Shown: positions 1 through 8,713 of the stretch, in pieces
Layout of the letters: each line of letters begins with the position of its first letter
How positions within the stretch are numbered: the stretch's first letter is position 1
Assembly (NCBI GenBank): GCA_021849295.1
Contig: JAJZTA010000006.1
Location: 82,173 to 135,061, forward strand
Source of the DNA: Pseudomonadota bacterium
GTDB lineage: Bacteria > Pseudomonadota > Alphaproteobacteria > Micavibrionales > UBA2020
Direction of reading: 5' to 3'
Length of the DNA: 52,889 nucleotides
The notes under the pieces: generated by a model
Databases searched by the model: none
What the model was told of the DNA's origin: nothing
The model's input: the letters and a program-made list of their open reading frames with translations, nothing else
Translations under genes and position numbers: made by a program

Positions 1-1592
1 ACGGGGATAAAATCAAGGCTGGCGTGCAGGCGGCGCTGGTAGAAACGGCGCAAGGCGTCGAACCAGCGGTCGATGAAGGCGACGATATGGTCCTCCCAGT
101 CGCCGCCCTCGTGCCGGTGGGCGCGCAGCAGCTTCGCGGACATCATCGGCGACAGGGTCAGCGCGACGATGGCGGAAATGACCACCGTGCCGACCAGCGT
201 GAAGGCGAACTCGGTGAAGAGCGCGCCGGTCAGCCCCGCCTGAAAGCCGATCGGCACGTAAACCGCGACCAGCACCGCCGCCATGACAATGATCGGCGAG
301 GCCAGTTCCCGCGCCGCTTCCAGCGCGGCCTGCCTCGGCTTCATGCCCATCTCGAGGTGGCGGTTGACGTTTTCGACGACGATGATCGCGTCGTCCACCA
401 CAAGGCCGATGGCCAGCACCAGCGCGAGCAGCGTCAGCAGGTTGATCGAATAGCCGAGCGCCAGCATGATGAAAAACGCGCCGATCAGCGACAAGGGAAT
501 GGCGACGATGGGGATCAGCACCGAGCGCGGGGATCCCAAAAACGCGAACACCACCAGCGTGACGATGAACAGGGCTTCGAGCAGCGTCGCGATGACTTCA
601 TGGATGGAGCTGCGCACGAACTTGGTCGAGTCATAGACGATATGCCCGTTCAGCCCCTGCGGCAGCTGCGCCTGAATTTCGGGGAAAATCTTGCGGATGC
701 GCGCGATGACGTCGAGCAGGTTGGCGTCGGGCGCGACCTGAATGCCGATGTAGACCGCCTTCTTGCCGTCGAACGAGACTTGCGCGTCGTAGGTGTCGGA
801 GCCAAGGGAAACGCGCGCAACATCCTTCAGCCGCACGATCGCCCCGCCCGCCTGCTTGACGATGAGGTTGCGGAACTGGCTTAAACTATGCAGCCCCGTC
901 GATGCGTCGAGATTGACCTGCACCATCTGCCCCTTGGTGTTGCCGAGGCCGGAGATATAGTCGTTGGCGGCGAGCGCCTTGCTGACATCTGCGGCGGTGA
1001 GGCCGTAGGCGGCGAGCTTCTTGGGGTCGAGCCATGCCCGCAGCGCAAAGTTCTGCGCGCCGAGCAGCTCCGCCGTCTGCACGCCGTCGATCGCCTGCAG
1101 TTTCGGCTGCACGACGCGGGAGAGATAATCGGTGATGTAGTTGGAGGCCAGCACCTTGCTACCGAAGCCGATATACATGGCGTCGATCGTCTGGCCGATG
1201 GAGATTTTGAGCGTCGGCTGCTGCGCCTGCGGCGGCAGCTGGTTCTTGACCTCGCTGATCTTGGAGGTGATCTCGGTCAGCGCCTTGTCGGGGTCGTAGT
1301 TGAGGCGGAGATCGACGGTGATGGTGGACAGCCCCATCGTGCTGCTGGACGTCATGTAGTCGATGCCCTGCGCCTGCGCGATGGCGTTCTCGAGCGGCGT
1401 GGTGATGAAGCCCGCGACGTCGCTCGCGCTCGCGCCGTAATAGGCGGTGGTGACGGTGATGACGGCGTTCTCCGTCTTCGGGAACTGCAGCACCGGCAGA
1501 GAAAACACCGCGCGCAGCCCCAGCACCAGAATCATCAGGCTGATGACGCTGGCAAGGACGGGACGGCGGATGAAGATGTCGGTGAAATTCAT
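1..1592 (-). CDS. RND efflux permease (HAE1/AcrB-like), N-terminal half
   Basis: Inner-membrane proton-driven pump subunit of a tripartite multidrug exporter. The frame is open from an ATG at 1592 to the window edge, giving about 530 of the roughly 1040 residues usual for the family. It opens with MNFTDIFIRRPVLASVISLM, the classic RND N-terminus with TM1, followed by a periplasmic porter region and the TM2-TM4 block. The TM4 signature GLVVDDAIIVVENVNRH carries the paired aspartates of the proton relay. It starts 4 nt after the stop of the adaptor gene, so it is the third gene of an OMF-adaptor-permease operon. Substrate cannot be deduced; MdtB/MexF-type drug pumps are the nearest match from memory. 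The partial state is only the window edge. Confidence 0.95.
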   Translation of the reverse strand, partial: MNFTDIFIRRPVLASVISLMILVLGLRAVFSLPVLQFPKTENAVITVTTAYYGASASDVAGFITTPLENAIAQAQGIDYMTSSSTMGLSTITVDLRLNYDPDKALTEITSKISEVKNQLPPQAQQPTLKISIGQTIDAMYIGFGSKVLASNYITDYLSRVVQPKLQAIDGVQTAELLGAQNFALRAWLDPKKLAAYGLTAADVSKALAANDYISGLGNTKGQMVQVNLDASTGLHSLSQFRNLIVKQAGGAIVRLKDVARVSLGSDTYDAQVSFDGKKAVYIGIQVAPDANLLDVIARIRKIFPEIQAQLPQGLNGHIVYDSTKFVRSSIHEVIATLLEALFIVTLVVFAFLGSPRSVLIPIVAIPLSLIGAFFIMLALGYSINLLTLLALVLAIGLVVDDAIIVVENVNRHLEMGMKPRQAALEAARELASPIIVMAAVLVAVYVPIGFQAGLTGALFTEFAFTLVGTVVISAIVALTLSPMMSAKLLRAHRHEGGDWEDHIVAFIDRWFDALRRFYQRRLHASLDFIP

Positions 1593-1596
1593 GCTT

Positions 1597-2712
1597 TTAT
1601 TGTTCTGACGGCGTCGGGTGCGCGTCGTTGCTGGGGACGATGGAATTATTGACCTTGATCGGCGAGCCGTTGTGCAGCTTGATCTGGCCGGAGGTGACGA
1701 CCTCGTCGCCCGCCTTGACGCCCTTCAGAATCTGCACCTGATCGCCGCGCGTGTCGCCGGCGGTGACGAACTGCTGGCGGGCGACGAGCTTGTCGTCCTT
1801 GTTTTTCGCGGCCAGATAGACCGTGTCGCCGTACGGGTTGTAGGTAATGGCGGTCTGCGGCAGCGTGATGTACTGCGCCGGCGCGCCGACGTTGATGTCC
1901 ACCGTGGCGTACATGCCTGGCAGCAGCTTATGGTCGGCGTTGGGTACGCGCGCGCGGACCTCGACGTTGCGCGTGGCGGAATCGACCTTCATATTGAGGG
2001 CGGTGATCGTGCCGGTGAATTTTTCATCCGGCCAGGTGTCGTTTTTCAACACGACCTGCTGCCCTACCTTCACGGCGGAGAGCGCCTGCTGCGGCAGAAA
2101 GAAATCGGCGTACATGGTATCGAGCGCCTGCAGCGTCACGATCGGCGTGCCGGGGCTGATGAACTGGCCGAGGTCGATCTGGCGGATGCCGAGCGTGCCG
2201 TCGAACGGCGCGGCGATGGATTTTTCTGCGATGATCGCCTGCTGCGCCTTGACCTGCGCCGTGTCGCTCTCCAGCACCGCCTTGTCGGTATCGACGGTGG
2301 CGCGGCTGACGGCCCGAATTTTATATTGCTTCATGTCGCGGTCGTAATTGATTTTCGCCAGCGCGGCGGCGGATTCGAGCGCGTTCAGCTTGGCGATGTC
2401 GTCGTCGGTGCGCAGCTGCACCAGCGGCGCACCGGCCTTGACCGCGTCGCCGGACTTGAAGTCGATCGCCGTGACGAGACCGGAGACCTCGGACGACACT
2501 TCGACGCCCTTCGACGCGCGCAGGGTGCCGACGGCCTCGAAGGTCTTCTGCCACGTCTGCTCGGCGGCTTTGGCGGTGGAAACGGTCTGCACCGGTATGC
2601 CCATCGCCTTCATCTTCGCCATCATCTTCATGCCTTCATGAAAGCGCCAGCCGAAGACGCCGCCGAACAGCGCGCCCACGAACATCAGCATGAGAAACAT
2701 GCGCAAAATCAT
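1597..2712 (-). CDS. RND efflux periplasmic adaptor (membrane fusion protein)
   Basis: Links the inner-membrane permease to the outer-membrane channel. 371 residues, normal for the HlyD/AcrA family. An N-terminal membrane anchor (about residues 4-24, MFLMLMFVGALFGGVFGW) is followed by a lipoyl/barrel-sandwich half ending in SGLVTAIDFKSGDAVKAG, a short alpha-helical hairpin, the second lipoyl half (IAAPFDGTLGIRQIDLGQ), a beta-barrel and a membrane-proximal domain. The anchor is uncleaved rather than a lipobox. The start overlaps the stop of the upstream outer-membrane factor gene by 4 nt and the permease follows after 4 nt, so the three are translated as one operon. Confidence 0.95.
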   Translation of the reverse strand: MILRMFLMLMFVGALFGGVFGWRFHEGMKMMAKMKAMGIPVQTVSTAKAAEQTWQKTFEAVGTLRASKGVEVSSEVSGLVTAIDFKSGDAVKAGAPLVQLRTDDDIAKLNALESAAALAKINYDRDMKQYKIRAVSRATVDTDKAVLESDTAQVKAQQAIIAEKSIAAPFDGTLGIRQIDLGQFISPGTPIVTLQALDTMYADFFLPQQALSAVKVGQQVVLKNDTWPDEKFTGTITALNMKVDSATRNVEVRARVPNADHKLLPGMYATVDINVGAPAQYITLPQTAITYNPYGDTVYLAAKNKDDKLVARQQFVTAGDTRGDQVQILKGVKAGDEVVTSGQIKLHNGSPIKVNNSIVPSNDAHPTPSEQ

Positions 2713-4187
2713 TTTATTCCATCCTTATGTTTGTTCCACCAGCCGCCGCCGAGGGCGACGAACAGCGCCGCCGTATCGGCATAGCGCGCGGCCTCCGATT
2801 TGACGAGACCGAGACGGGTTTGCTGCCAGGCATTCTCCGCACTCAGCAATGAAAGATAGCTGACCGCACCGTCATGGAAGCGGTGCCGCTCCAGATCGAG
2901 GCTCGCGGCGGCGGATTTTTCGGCGCGAACCGAGGCCTTCAGCGCTTCGGCGTCGAACTGCAGTGCGTTCAGCGCGTCGGAGACGTTCTGGAAGGCGACG
3001 ACGACGGTGGCGCGGTATTGCGCAGCGGCGGCGCGGTATTGCGCCTCGGCCTCCTTCTTTTTGTGAATCAGCGTCGGGTCGGGCATGAAGGGCTGGATCA
3101 GCCCCAGGCCGGCGTTCCAGATGATGTGCGAGGGCGAGAAAAATCCCTCCAGCGCGTTGGCGTCGAGGCCGTAAGAGCCGGTGAGCGTCACTTGAGGCAA
3201 CATATTGGCCGCGGCGATGCCGATGTTCGCGCTGGCGACGTGCATTTGCGCCTCGGCCGCCAGAATGTCCGGCCGCTGCTCCACAAGGCGCGACGGCAGC
3301 GACACCGGCAGCTTTTTCGGCAGATAAAGATCGGTCAGGTTAAAGTGCGCCACGGCGGCGGCGTTGGGAAAGTTGCCACTCAAGGCCTTGAGCTGGTTTT
3401 CCGTCGCGGCGCGCTGTTTTTCCAGCAGCGGCAGCGTCGCTTCGGTTTGCGCCAGCGCCGTCCTCTGCGCCAGCACGGCGGAACTGTCGATGCTGCCCAG
3501 CGCCAGCTGCTTCATGGTGATCGCCAGTTGCTCTTTTTCAAGAGTGACGATTTTGCGCGTCGCGTCGATCTGGCCGTTCAGCGAGGCTTCCGTGACCGCC
3601 GCGGTGACGATGTTGCTTTCGAGCGTGATGTAGGTCGCACGCATCAGGGCGCGCTGCTGCGCTTCAGCAGCTGTCGCGGCCTCCACGACGCGGCGCGTGC
3701 CGCCGAACAGGTCCGGACTGTATGAAATCTCCACCGAGGCGTTATAGAGCGTGAAGGGCGCATATTGCGTGCTGGTGCCGCGCGGCGCGCCGCTGCTGCG
3801 TTCGCGCGACGCGTTGCCGACAAAACCCGCCGTGGGCAGATAGCCGCCGCGCGCGACCAGCGCGGCCTCTTGCGCCGCCTCTAAATTGGCGCGCGCCGCC
3901 GCGACCGTGGGGCTTGCCGCCAGCGCGCGGCGCATCAGGTTGTCCAGCGCGGACGAACGGTAGAGCATCCACCACGCCGATGGCACGTCGCCGCCGCGCG
4001 CGAAAGCCTGCGCCGCGCCCGCGACCGTGCCGCCTGCATAGGCGGTCTGGCCCGCCGCCTGCCCGTAGTCCGCGCCTTTCGGCAGTTTCGGCGCAAAGAA
4101 ATCCGGCCCCGCGGCGCAACCGGAGAGTGCGAGGGCGGCCATAAGCGCGAGAGCCGCTTTTCGGGTGATGTGCTTGTGCGTAGACAT
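2709..4187 (-). CDS. Outer-membrane efflux lipoprotein (NodT/OprM family)
   Basis: TolC-like outer-membrane channel. I chose the ATG at 4187 because it gives a clean lipoprotein signal peptide, MSTHKHITRKAALALMAALALSGC, with lipobox LSGC; a GTG 39 nt upstream adds a tail unlike a signal peptide. The mature protein shows the two OEP repeats: a first with AAARANLEAAQEAALVARGGYLP and a second with RPDILAAEAQMHVASANIGI, which is diagnostic of the NodT subfamily. It is first in the operon with adaptor and permease, and divergent from the marR-type gene at 4305, which probably controls it. About 492 residues, normal for the family. Confidence 0.94.
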   Translation of the reverse strand: MSTHKHITRKAALALMAALALSGCAAGPDFFAPKLPKGADYGQAAGQTAYAGGTVAGAAQAFARGGDVPSAWWMLYRSSALDNLMRRALAASPTVAAARANLEAAQEAALVARGGYLPTAGFVGNASRERSSGAPRGTSTQYAPFTLYNASVEISYSPDLFGGTRRVVEAATAAEAQQRALMRATYITLESNIVTAAVTEASLNGQIDATRKIVTLEKEQLAITMKQLALGSIDSSAVLAQRTALAQTEATLPLLEKQRAATENQLKALSGNFPNAAAVAHFNLTDLYLPKKLPVSLPSRLVEQRPDILAAEAQMHVASANIGIAAANMLPQVTLTGSYGLDANALEGFFSPSHIIWNAGLGLIQPFMPDPTLIHKKKEAEAQYRAAAAQYRATVVVAFQNVSDALNALQFDAEALKASVRAEKSAAASLDLERHRFHDGAVSYLSLLSAENAWQQTRLGLVKSEAARYADTAALFVALGGGWWNKHKDGIK

Positions 4188-4267
4188 TCGGAAGAATCGC
4201 TGGACGTGATATTTTTTGGCTTGCACCTATATATGGCGGTCTGCTACATCATAGTCAATCTTTGAAT

Positions 4268-4275
4268 AGTTAACT
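4268..4275. promoter_or_regulatory. Possible MarR operator core AGTTAACT
   Basis: Perfect 8-bp palindrome AGTTAACT within an AT-rich 117-bp gap between the efflux operon and the divergent marR-type gene. MarR proteins bind short AT-rich dyads in such shared promoters. Only one perfect dyad was seen, so the assignment rests on position. Confidence 0.35.
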
Positions 4276-4304
4276 TTCGTACTATATGAAACGGACGCAG
4301 CCCT

Positions 4305-4805
4305 ATGGCGATCGCCGCGCAAAAACAATGCACTTTGGAGCAACCGGAAGAGTCTCCCGTTTCTCATAAACTGTGCGAAATGTTCTGGACGCTCGGGCCC
4401 GCCTATGCCCGCTGGGCGGAATCGCGCCTGCGCCGCGAGGGCCTCAGCCCGCAGCGCATCCGGCTGATGGCGTTTTTACGCAAAAGCGGCCCTTCCAAGA
4501 TGCGCGCGCTCAGGAACGAGCTGGGCGTCACGGCGACCAGCGTCACCGCCCTCGTCGACTCTTTGCAAAAGGAAGGCATGGTCACGCGCCGGCCCGACCC
4601 CGCCGACCGCCGCGCGACGCTGATCGCGCTCACCCCCGAAGCCGAACAGCAGCTCAAGGCCATGTGCGGGCCGTTTAAGAATCAGGTGGCAGAGATTTTC
4701 TCCGGCTTCTCCGCAGAGGAACAGCGCGAGTTTCTTGACCTCCTCGCGCGCGTGCGCGCCGCGCTGGTCGAGCGCGACATTCTCAAGGAAACGTCTCCAC
4801 AATAG
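4305..4805 (+). CDS. MarR-family transcriptional regulator
   Basis: 166 residues. The winged-helix core runs through LSPQRIRLMAFLRKSGP, the recognition region LRNELGVTATSVTALVDSL and the wing DPADRRATLIALTPEAE; the D-x-R-D/A-x-R wing motif is typical of MarR. Such proteins repress efflux genes and release DNA on ligand binding. It is divergent from the RND operon and 18 nt upstream of an MFS transporter on the same strand, so it probably controls both exporters and itself. The ligand is unknown. Start ATG at 4305; an extra 20-residue N-terminal tail before the first helix is usual. Confidence 0.92.
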   Translation: MAIAAQKQCTLEQPEESPVSHKLCEMFWTLGPAYARWAESRLRREGLSPQRIRLMAFLRKSGPSKMRALRNELGVTATSVTALVDSLQKEGMVTRRPDPADRRATLIALTPEAEQQLKAMCGPFKNQVAEIFSGFSAEEQREFLDLLARVRAALVERDILKETSPQ

Positions 4806-4823
4806 GAGCGGAGGCTTTTTTCC

Positions 4824-6062
4824 ATGCAACGCTATAAAATCTCCGCGGACGCGCGCTGGCTCCTCGCCGCGCGCGCGGTGCGCAGCATCGGGCAAGGGCT
4901 GATGGTGGTGGACTTCACGCTTTATCTCCACGCGCTCAAAGTGCCCGCGTGGATGATCGGCAGCATCATGGGAACGGGCATCGTCTTCGCCGTCGCCGTC
5001 ACGCTGCTGGTCGGGCCTTTGAGCGACACGTACGGGCGCAAGCGCTTCGTCGTCGGTTACGAGATCATGCTCGTCCTCGCCGCGATCGCCGCCTATTTCC
5101 ACAGCTCTTTGCCGGTCCTGTTCGCCGCCTCGATCGCCGGCGGCTTCGGGCGCGGGCAGAACGGCGCCGCCGGACCTTTCGGCCCTGTCGAATACGCGTG
5201 GCTCGCGGGGCTGGTGCCGGAAAAGCACCACGGCGCGGTCTTCAGCCTCAACACCGCGCTCGGCGCGTTCGGCATGTGCCTCGGCGCGGCGGCGGGCGGT
5301 CTGCCCGTCTTGCTGCAGCATCATTATCCCGGCGCGGAGGCCTACCGCCCGCTGTTTTTGGTCGTCGTCGCCGGATCGTTCAGCTCGGTCATGTGCCTGT
5401 TGCGCGCAAAGGACATCACAAGGGTCAAACGCGCCACTCCGCCGACACCGGAAGAAAAACTGGAAGACGACGCGCTGCGGCGCCATGAAAACGGCATGCT
5501 GGCGAAGCTCGTCGGCATCAACGCGCTCAACGGCCTTGCCATCGGCCTTTTCGGCCCGCTACTGGTTTACTGGTTCGCGGTGCGCTTCAACGTCGGGCCC
5601 GCGCACGTCGCGCCGGTGATCGCGGCGGGATTTTTTCTCTCGGCCCTTTCGTCGCTGTTCACCGGACGGATCATGGAGCGGTTCGGCATGGTGCGCACCA
5701 TCGTGTTGATGCGCGTCGTCGGGCTGGTCACGCTCGCGCTGCTGCCGCTCGCGCCGGACTTCGCCATCGCCTCCGCGCTGCAGATCCTCCGCTCCGCCTG
5801 CAACCGCGGCACCGTCGGCGCGCGGCAGGCCCTCAACGTCAGCCTCGTGCGCCCGCACCGCCACGGCCTCGCCGTCAGCCTCGCCAACGTCTCGATGCAG
5901 GTGCCGCGCGCGGTGGGGCCGGTGATCGCGGGAATCATGTTTACCGGCGGCGCCTTGAGCCTGCCGTTTTTCCTCGCCGCGGGGCTGCAGACCGCCTATC
6001 TCGTTTTTTATCAGCGGGTTTTCAGCAAGCACGAGGCGGCGCGGGCGAAGCTACTCGCGTGA
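4824..6062 (+). CDS. MFS transporter
   Basis: 412-residue polytopic membrane protein of the major facilitator superfamily with about 12 predicted hydrophobic segments. The TM2-TM3 loop has GPLSDTYGRKRFVVGYE, matching the MFS signature G-x-x-x-D-x-x-G-R-K/R. The mirror motif in the second half reads FTGRIMERFGMVRTIVLMR. A charged central loop (about residues 195-225) separates the two six-helix halves. It follows the MarR gene by 18 nt with a GGAG-rich ribosome-binding region, so marR and this gene form an operon. Likely a drug or small-molecule exporter; substrate not deducible. Confidence 0.93.
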   Translation: MQRYKISADARWLLAARAVRSIGQGLMVVDFTLYLHALKVPAWMIGSIMGTGIVFAVAVTLLVGPLSDTYGRKRFVVGYEIMLVLAAIAAYFHSSLPVLFAASIAGGFGRGQNGAAGPFGPVEYAWLAGLVPEKHHGAVFSLNTALGAFGMCLGAAAGGLPVLLQHHYPGAEAYRPLFLVVVAGSFSSVMCLLRAKDITRVKRATPPTPEEKLEDDALRRHENGMLAKLVGINALNGLAIGLFGPLLVYWFAVRFNVGPAHVAPVIAAGFFLSALSSLFTGRIMERFGMVRTIVLMRVVGLVTLALLPLAPDFAIASALQILRSACNRGTVGARQALNVSLVRPHRHGLAVSLANVSMQVPRAVGPVIAGIMFTGGALSLPFFLAAGLQTAYLVFYQRVFSKHEAARAKLLA

Positions 6063-6124
6063 AATGATTAATTATTTTAGAAACTTGGGGGGATATAAAA
6101 TCGTCGGAGATACGAAAAATAATC

Positions 6125-6153
6125 TTGACGTTATGATAGAAAATTGATATTCA
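6125..6153 (+). promoter_or_regulatory. Possible sigma-70 promoter for the small protein at 6212
   Basis: TTGACG at 6125-6130, a 17-nt spacer, then TATTCA at 6148-6153. The -35 is good and the -10 weak. It lies in a 149-bp AT-rich gap with no other gene signal. Confidence 0.35.
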
Positions 6154-6211
6154 TAACCACTGTGTGAGAAGTAATTTTCATATAACAAACAAATCAGCGA
6201 GGAGAATCACA

Positions 6212-6442
6212 ATGAGCAAATTCAACGATTACACCAAAAGCCTGACCCAAAAATTCAACAGCGCCAGCAAGGGCCAACAAATCGGTATCGGCGTCGCCGC
6301 TGCTGTCGGCGCCCTCGTGTTCCACCCTGCGTTTATCGCAGGCGGCCTCGTGACGGCGGCTCTCGCAGCCGCCGGCGTTGCTGTTGGCGGCACGGAAGTT
6401 GTTGACCGCTTCAACAAGCAAAACAAAGGCCCGAAGCAATAA
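6212..6442 (+). CDS. Small membrane protein of unknown function
   Basis: 76 residues. The ATG at 6212 is chosen over one 48 nt upstream because AGGAG sits 7 nt before it. A polar N-terminus (MSKFNDYTKSLTQKFNSASK) is followed by a glycine/alanine-rich hydrophobic stretch, residues about 24-57, long enough for one or two membrane passes, and a charged C-terminus. No family recognised. It stands alone between a promoter-like sequence and a strong terminator, so it appears to be a monocistronic, possibly well-expressed gene. Confidence 0.7.
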   Translation: MSKFNDYTKSLTQKFNSASKGQQIGIGVAAAVGALVFHPAFIAGGLVTAALAAAGVAVGGTEVVDRFNKQNKGPKQ

Positions 6443-6463
6443 GACTTCGAGACTGAAGATACA

Positions 6464-6498
6464 AAAAGCGTCGGTTCTGCGGAACCGGCGCTTTTTTT
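6464..6498 (+). terminator. Rho-independent terminator
   Basis: Hairpin AAGCGtCGGTTC / GAACCGgCGCTT with a 4-nt loop and a T7 run, 20 bp after the stop of the small membrane protein. Confidence 0.85.
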
Positions 6499-6652
6499 AT
6501 ACGCCAGCGCAAAATTTCTTTCGTTTATTTTCAATCATTTAATAAAACCCGCGATTTTTTCGGGCAAGGCGCGAACCGAAACCCGCTCCTGCGGCCTCTA
6601 CTCAACAGGGGCTGCATGCAGCGGCCTGTCATACACACCAAGGAGAATGATT

Positions 6653-6868
6653 ATGTTTTACACCAAGAATATTCCAAACTGGGAACGCGCCGCGCGCATT
6701 TTCATGGCTCTCGGCCTCGCAGGCTACGCCTTTTTAGGACATGCCCACGGGTCGGTGACCGTCCTTTTGATCGCCGCGGCGATGGTGCTGATGACAGGCG
6801 TGGTCGGCCTTTGCCCGATGTGCGCGCTGGTCGGCCGCAAGCTGGACAAACGCAAAGCGCAATCCTGA
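6653..6868 (+). CDS. DUF2892-type small inner-membrane protein
   Basis: 71 residues with two hydrophobic segments (about 12-28 and 32-54) and the CPMCALVG motif at the end of the second, resembling the DUF2892 family (YgaP C-terminal membrane domain). N-x-x-x-x-R-x-x-R near the start (NIPNWERAARIF) also fits that family. The ATG at 6653 lies 7 nt after AAGGAG; the in-frame ATG at 6647 is too close to it. The broken sigma-factor gene begins 14 nt downstream, so the two were probably cotranscribed. Function of the family is unclear. Confidence 0.75.
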   Translation: MFYTKNIPNWERAARIFMALGLAGYAFLGHAHGSVTVLLIAAAMVLMTGVVGLCPMCALVGRKLDKRKAQS

Positions 6869-6882
6869 AAGGGACCCGCATC

Positions 6883-7368
6883 ATGGAGACGTCACGTCAC
6901 TGGAAACACGATGTCGAGATGATCTCCGCCGTTACGCGCGGCAGAACTGCCGCACGTCCAGCGACGTGGACGACGCGGTGCAGGAAACCTTGTGGCTGCT
7001 CTACCGCCGCGTCGGCACGCTGCGCGCGATGGGCTCGATCTCGGCCTGGCTTGTCACCGTCGTCCGCCGCGCCTGCCACCGGCTGGCGGGGAAGATGTTC
7101 TATCGCCATGAAACAGACATCGGTCCGCTGGAAGACGATTTGCGCCTGTCGGAAAGCCCGCCGCATGTTTTGCGGCTGGACCTCGCCCGCGCGATCCGCT
7201 CGCTGCCGGAGCATTACCGCGAGATCGTGCTGCTGCGCGACATCGAGGAAATGACCATCGACGAGATTGCAGCGACGCTGTCCCTTTCCCGCGAAGCCGT
7301 CAAGGGCCGCCTGCACCGCGCGCGGGTTGATCCGCGAATATCTCAAAGACGATGCGTCAAACATTTAA
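6883..7368 (+). pseudogene. ECF-type RNA polymerase sigma factor, disrupted by two frameshifts
   Basis: A frame starting at GTG 6966 gives region 2 (DDAVQETLWLLYRRVGTLRA) and region 4 (IRSLPEHYREIVLLRDIEEM, then the DEIAATLSLSREAVKGRLHR helix-turn-helix). The N-terminus does not fit: upstream codons in that frame still read RDDLRRYARQ, core of region 2, but no start codon is reachable, while the plausible ATG at 6883 with a weak AAGGGA is in another frame. At the other end, after GRLHRAR the frame runs into unrelated sequence, whereas a neighbouring frame gives LIREYLKDDASNI and a stop at 7368, the expected ECF C-terminus. So one frameshift lies near 6905-6920 and one near 7328. Either a decayed gene or two sequencing errors. 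Confidence 0.75.
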
Positions 7369-7489
7369 ATTATGCCAGACCGCCATTGAAAATCTCTGTT
7401 CCACGCGGTATCGGCGCGGTGCCGGGCGGCGTTTACGGCGCACTCGGCAGCTGTGCGTCGTGCAAAACCGCACACCGCGCGCAAACCGC

Positions 7490-8377
7490 TTAATCCCTGT
7501 GTCGCACAATGCCGGACGGCAGGCCCGCAAACCTGCCGTCAGTTTTTTCATTCACATGCGGCAGCTCCGCCAGGAATTTCGAGATCAGCGGCAGCAGCCC
7601 GAAGCGGCGCAGATCGTTATGCCCCGCCCCTTTGATCAGCACGTATTTTTTAAACGGCGCGCCGACGGCGGCGGCGAGATCCGCTCCCTGACTGTGCGGA
7701 ATGACGTCGTCGTCCGTGCCGTCGACGATCAGCGTCGGCATGTCGAAGTAAGGCGCTTTAACGATGTTGTCGTACTTGTCGAGCGTGAAGGACTTGAAAG
7801 GGCAGATCCACGGATAAGTGGCGCAGGCCTCGTCCGGCATGTTGCTGAACGGCGCCTCGAGGACCAGCGCCCGCGCGCTTTTGTATTCGACCGCCATTTG
7901 CGAGGCGGGGCCGGTGCCGATGCTCTGGCCGTATATTATGATGTCCTGTTCTTTGATGTGCTGCTTTTGCATCAGCCAGCGCATCGCGGCGCGGCCGTCG
8001 CTGTAAAAGCCGTTTTCGCTGGGGCTGCCGGGATTGCCGCCGTAGCCGCGGTATTCAACCAGCAGGAAGCCGTATCCCTGTTTGGAAAAATAGGCCGCCG
8101 TCGGCGCGCGGTTGGCGATGGTGCCGGCGTTGCCGTGAAACAGGACGATGACCGGCATATGGGCTTTCGGCGGCACGTACCATGCCATGAGGTCGAGCCC
8201 GTCCGCCGTCTTATAATGCACGACCTCGAGATGATAGACTGCGGGAGACTGCTCGATGCGCCATGTCAGGTGGTACATCAGCTGTCTTTGCATCGCGACC
8301 ATGGCGACGATGGCGAGAAAGTATCCCACGACGGCGACGACCAGAATGTCGGTAATGATTTTTTTCGCTTTTGTCAT
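7490..8377 (-). CDS. Alpha/beta hydrolase, Bem46/ABHD13-like
   Basis: 295 residues: an N-terminal membrane anchor (about 9-28), then an alpha/beta-hydrolase domain. The oxyanion region is VLFHGNAGTI, the nucleophile elbow GQSIGTG, the acid lies in DGTDDDVIP and the histidine in GAGHNDL, so the triad is complete. The YRGYGGNPGSPSE stretch is characteristic of the Bem46/YfhR-type serine hydrolases. Probably anchored to the inner membrane with the catalytic domain on one side; substrate unknown. It faces the broken sigma gene and is the last chromosomal gene before the AT-richer element. Confidence 0.88.
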   Translation of the reverse strand: MTKAKKIITDILVVAVVGYFLAIVAMVAMQRQLMYHLTWRIEQSPAVYHLEVVHYKTADGLDLMAWYVPPKAHMPVIVLFHGNAGTIANRAPTAAYFSKQGYGFLLVEYRGYGGNPGSPSENGFYSDGRAAMRWLMQKQHIKEQDIIIYGQSIGTGPASQMAVEYKSARALVLEAPFSNMPDEACATYPWICPFKSFTLDKYDNIVKAPYFDMPTLIVDGTDDDVIPHSQGADLAAAVGAPFKKYVLIKGAGHNDLRRFGLLPLISKFLAELPHVNEKTDGRFAGLPSGIVRHRD

Positions 8378-8449
8378 ACACGTAAAACCAGCCGGTCTTT
8401 TCCCTGAAAATCACGGCAGAGCCCTGCCGTTCCCTCCATGGAAAAGATA

Positions 8450-8713
8450 ATAAGGCATCGGCCATAAAGAAAAGTTAAAGCCGGACGCTTCAGTAAACAA
8501 AATCAGATATTTGGACGGGCCTCTTTCGAATTGCAGCCCTAAGTCCAAGAAAGCGTTAATCTTTTTTCAGTTCGGAAAACATACCTGCCCCCATTCCTGC
8601 CCCTAAAAGCCAACCTAGAGAAACAGGAATTAAAGAACACGCCAGAGAACTATAACGGGTGTAGGCGAACAGTGCAAGCCATGCACCGTAACTTACGCAA
8701 AAAATGCATTTAA
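8450..8713. other. Left-end junction region of the element; short open frame 8556-8711 (-)
   Basis: No complete gene. On the minus strand a frame from 8711 to a stop at 8556 reads as a hydrophobic protein end (SLIPVSLGWLLGAGMGAGMF, then SELKKD), but I find no ATG/GTG/TTG start for it; upstream it runs into the 3' end of hsdR in another frame. It may be a truncated membrane gene or a chance frame. The stretch also contains two C-rich decamers listed separately. Base composition falls here relative to the hydrolase gene, so the left boundary of the element lies somewhere in this segment. Confidence 0.4.
8584..8605 (+). repeat. Two C-rich decamers, left end of element
   Basis: CCTGCCCCCA at 8584-8593 and CCTGCCCCTA at 8596-8605. 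They match, in the same orientation, three decamers beside the integrase gene at the opposite end. Candidate integrase arm-type sites. They also encode a GAGMGAGM stretch in the short minus-strand frame, which is an alternative reason for the repetition. Confidence 0.45.

Noticed and set aside
8510-8545. A possible remnant of the tRNA-Cys 3' end at the left boundary
   Set aside because: TGGA, CGGGCC and TCGAA occur in the same order as in the tRNA, but spacing differs and no run longer than 7 bp matches, so it is not a credible attachment site.
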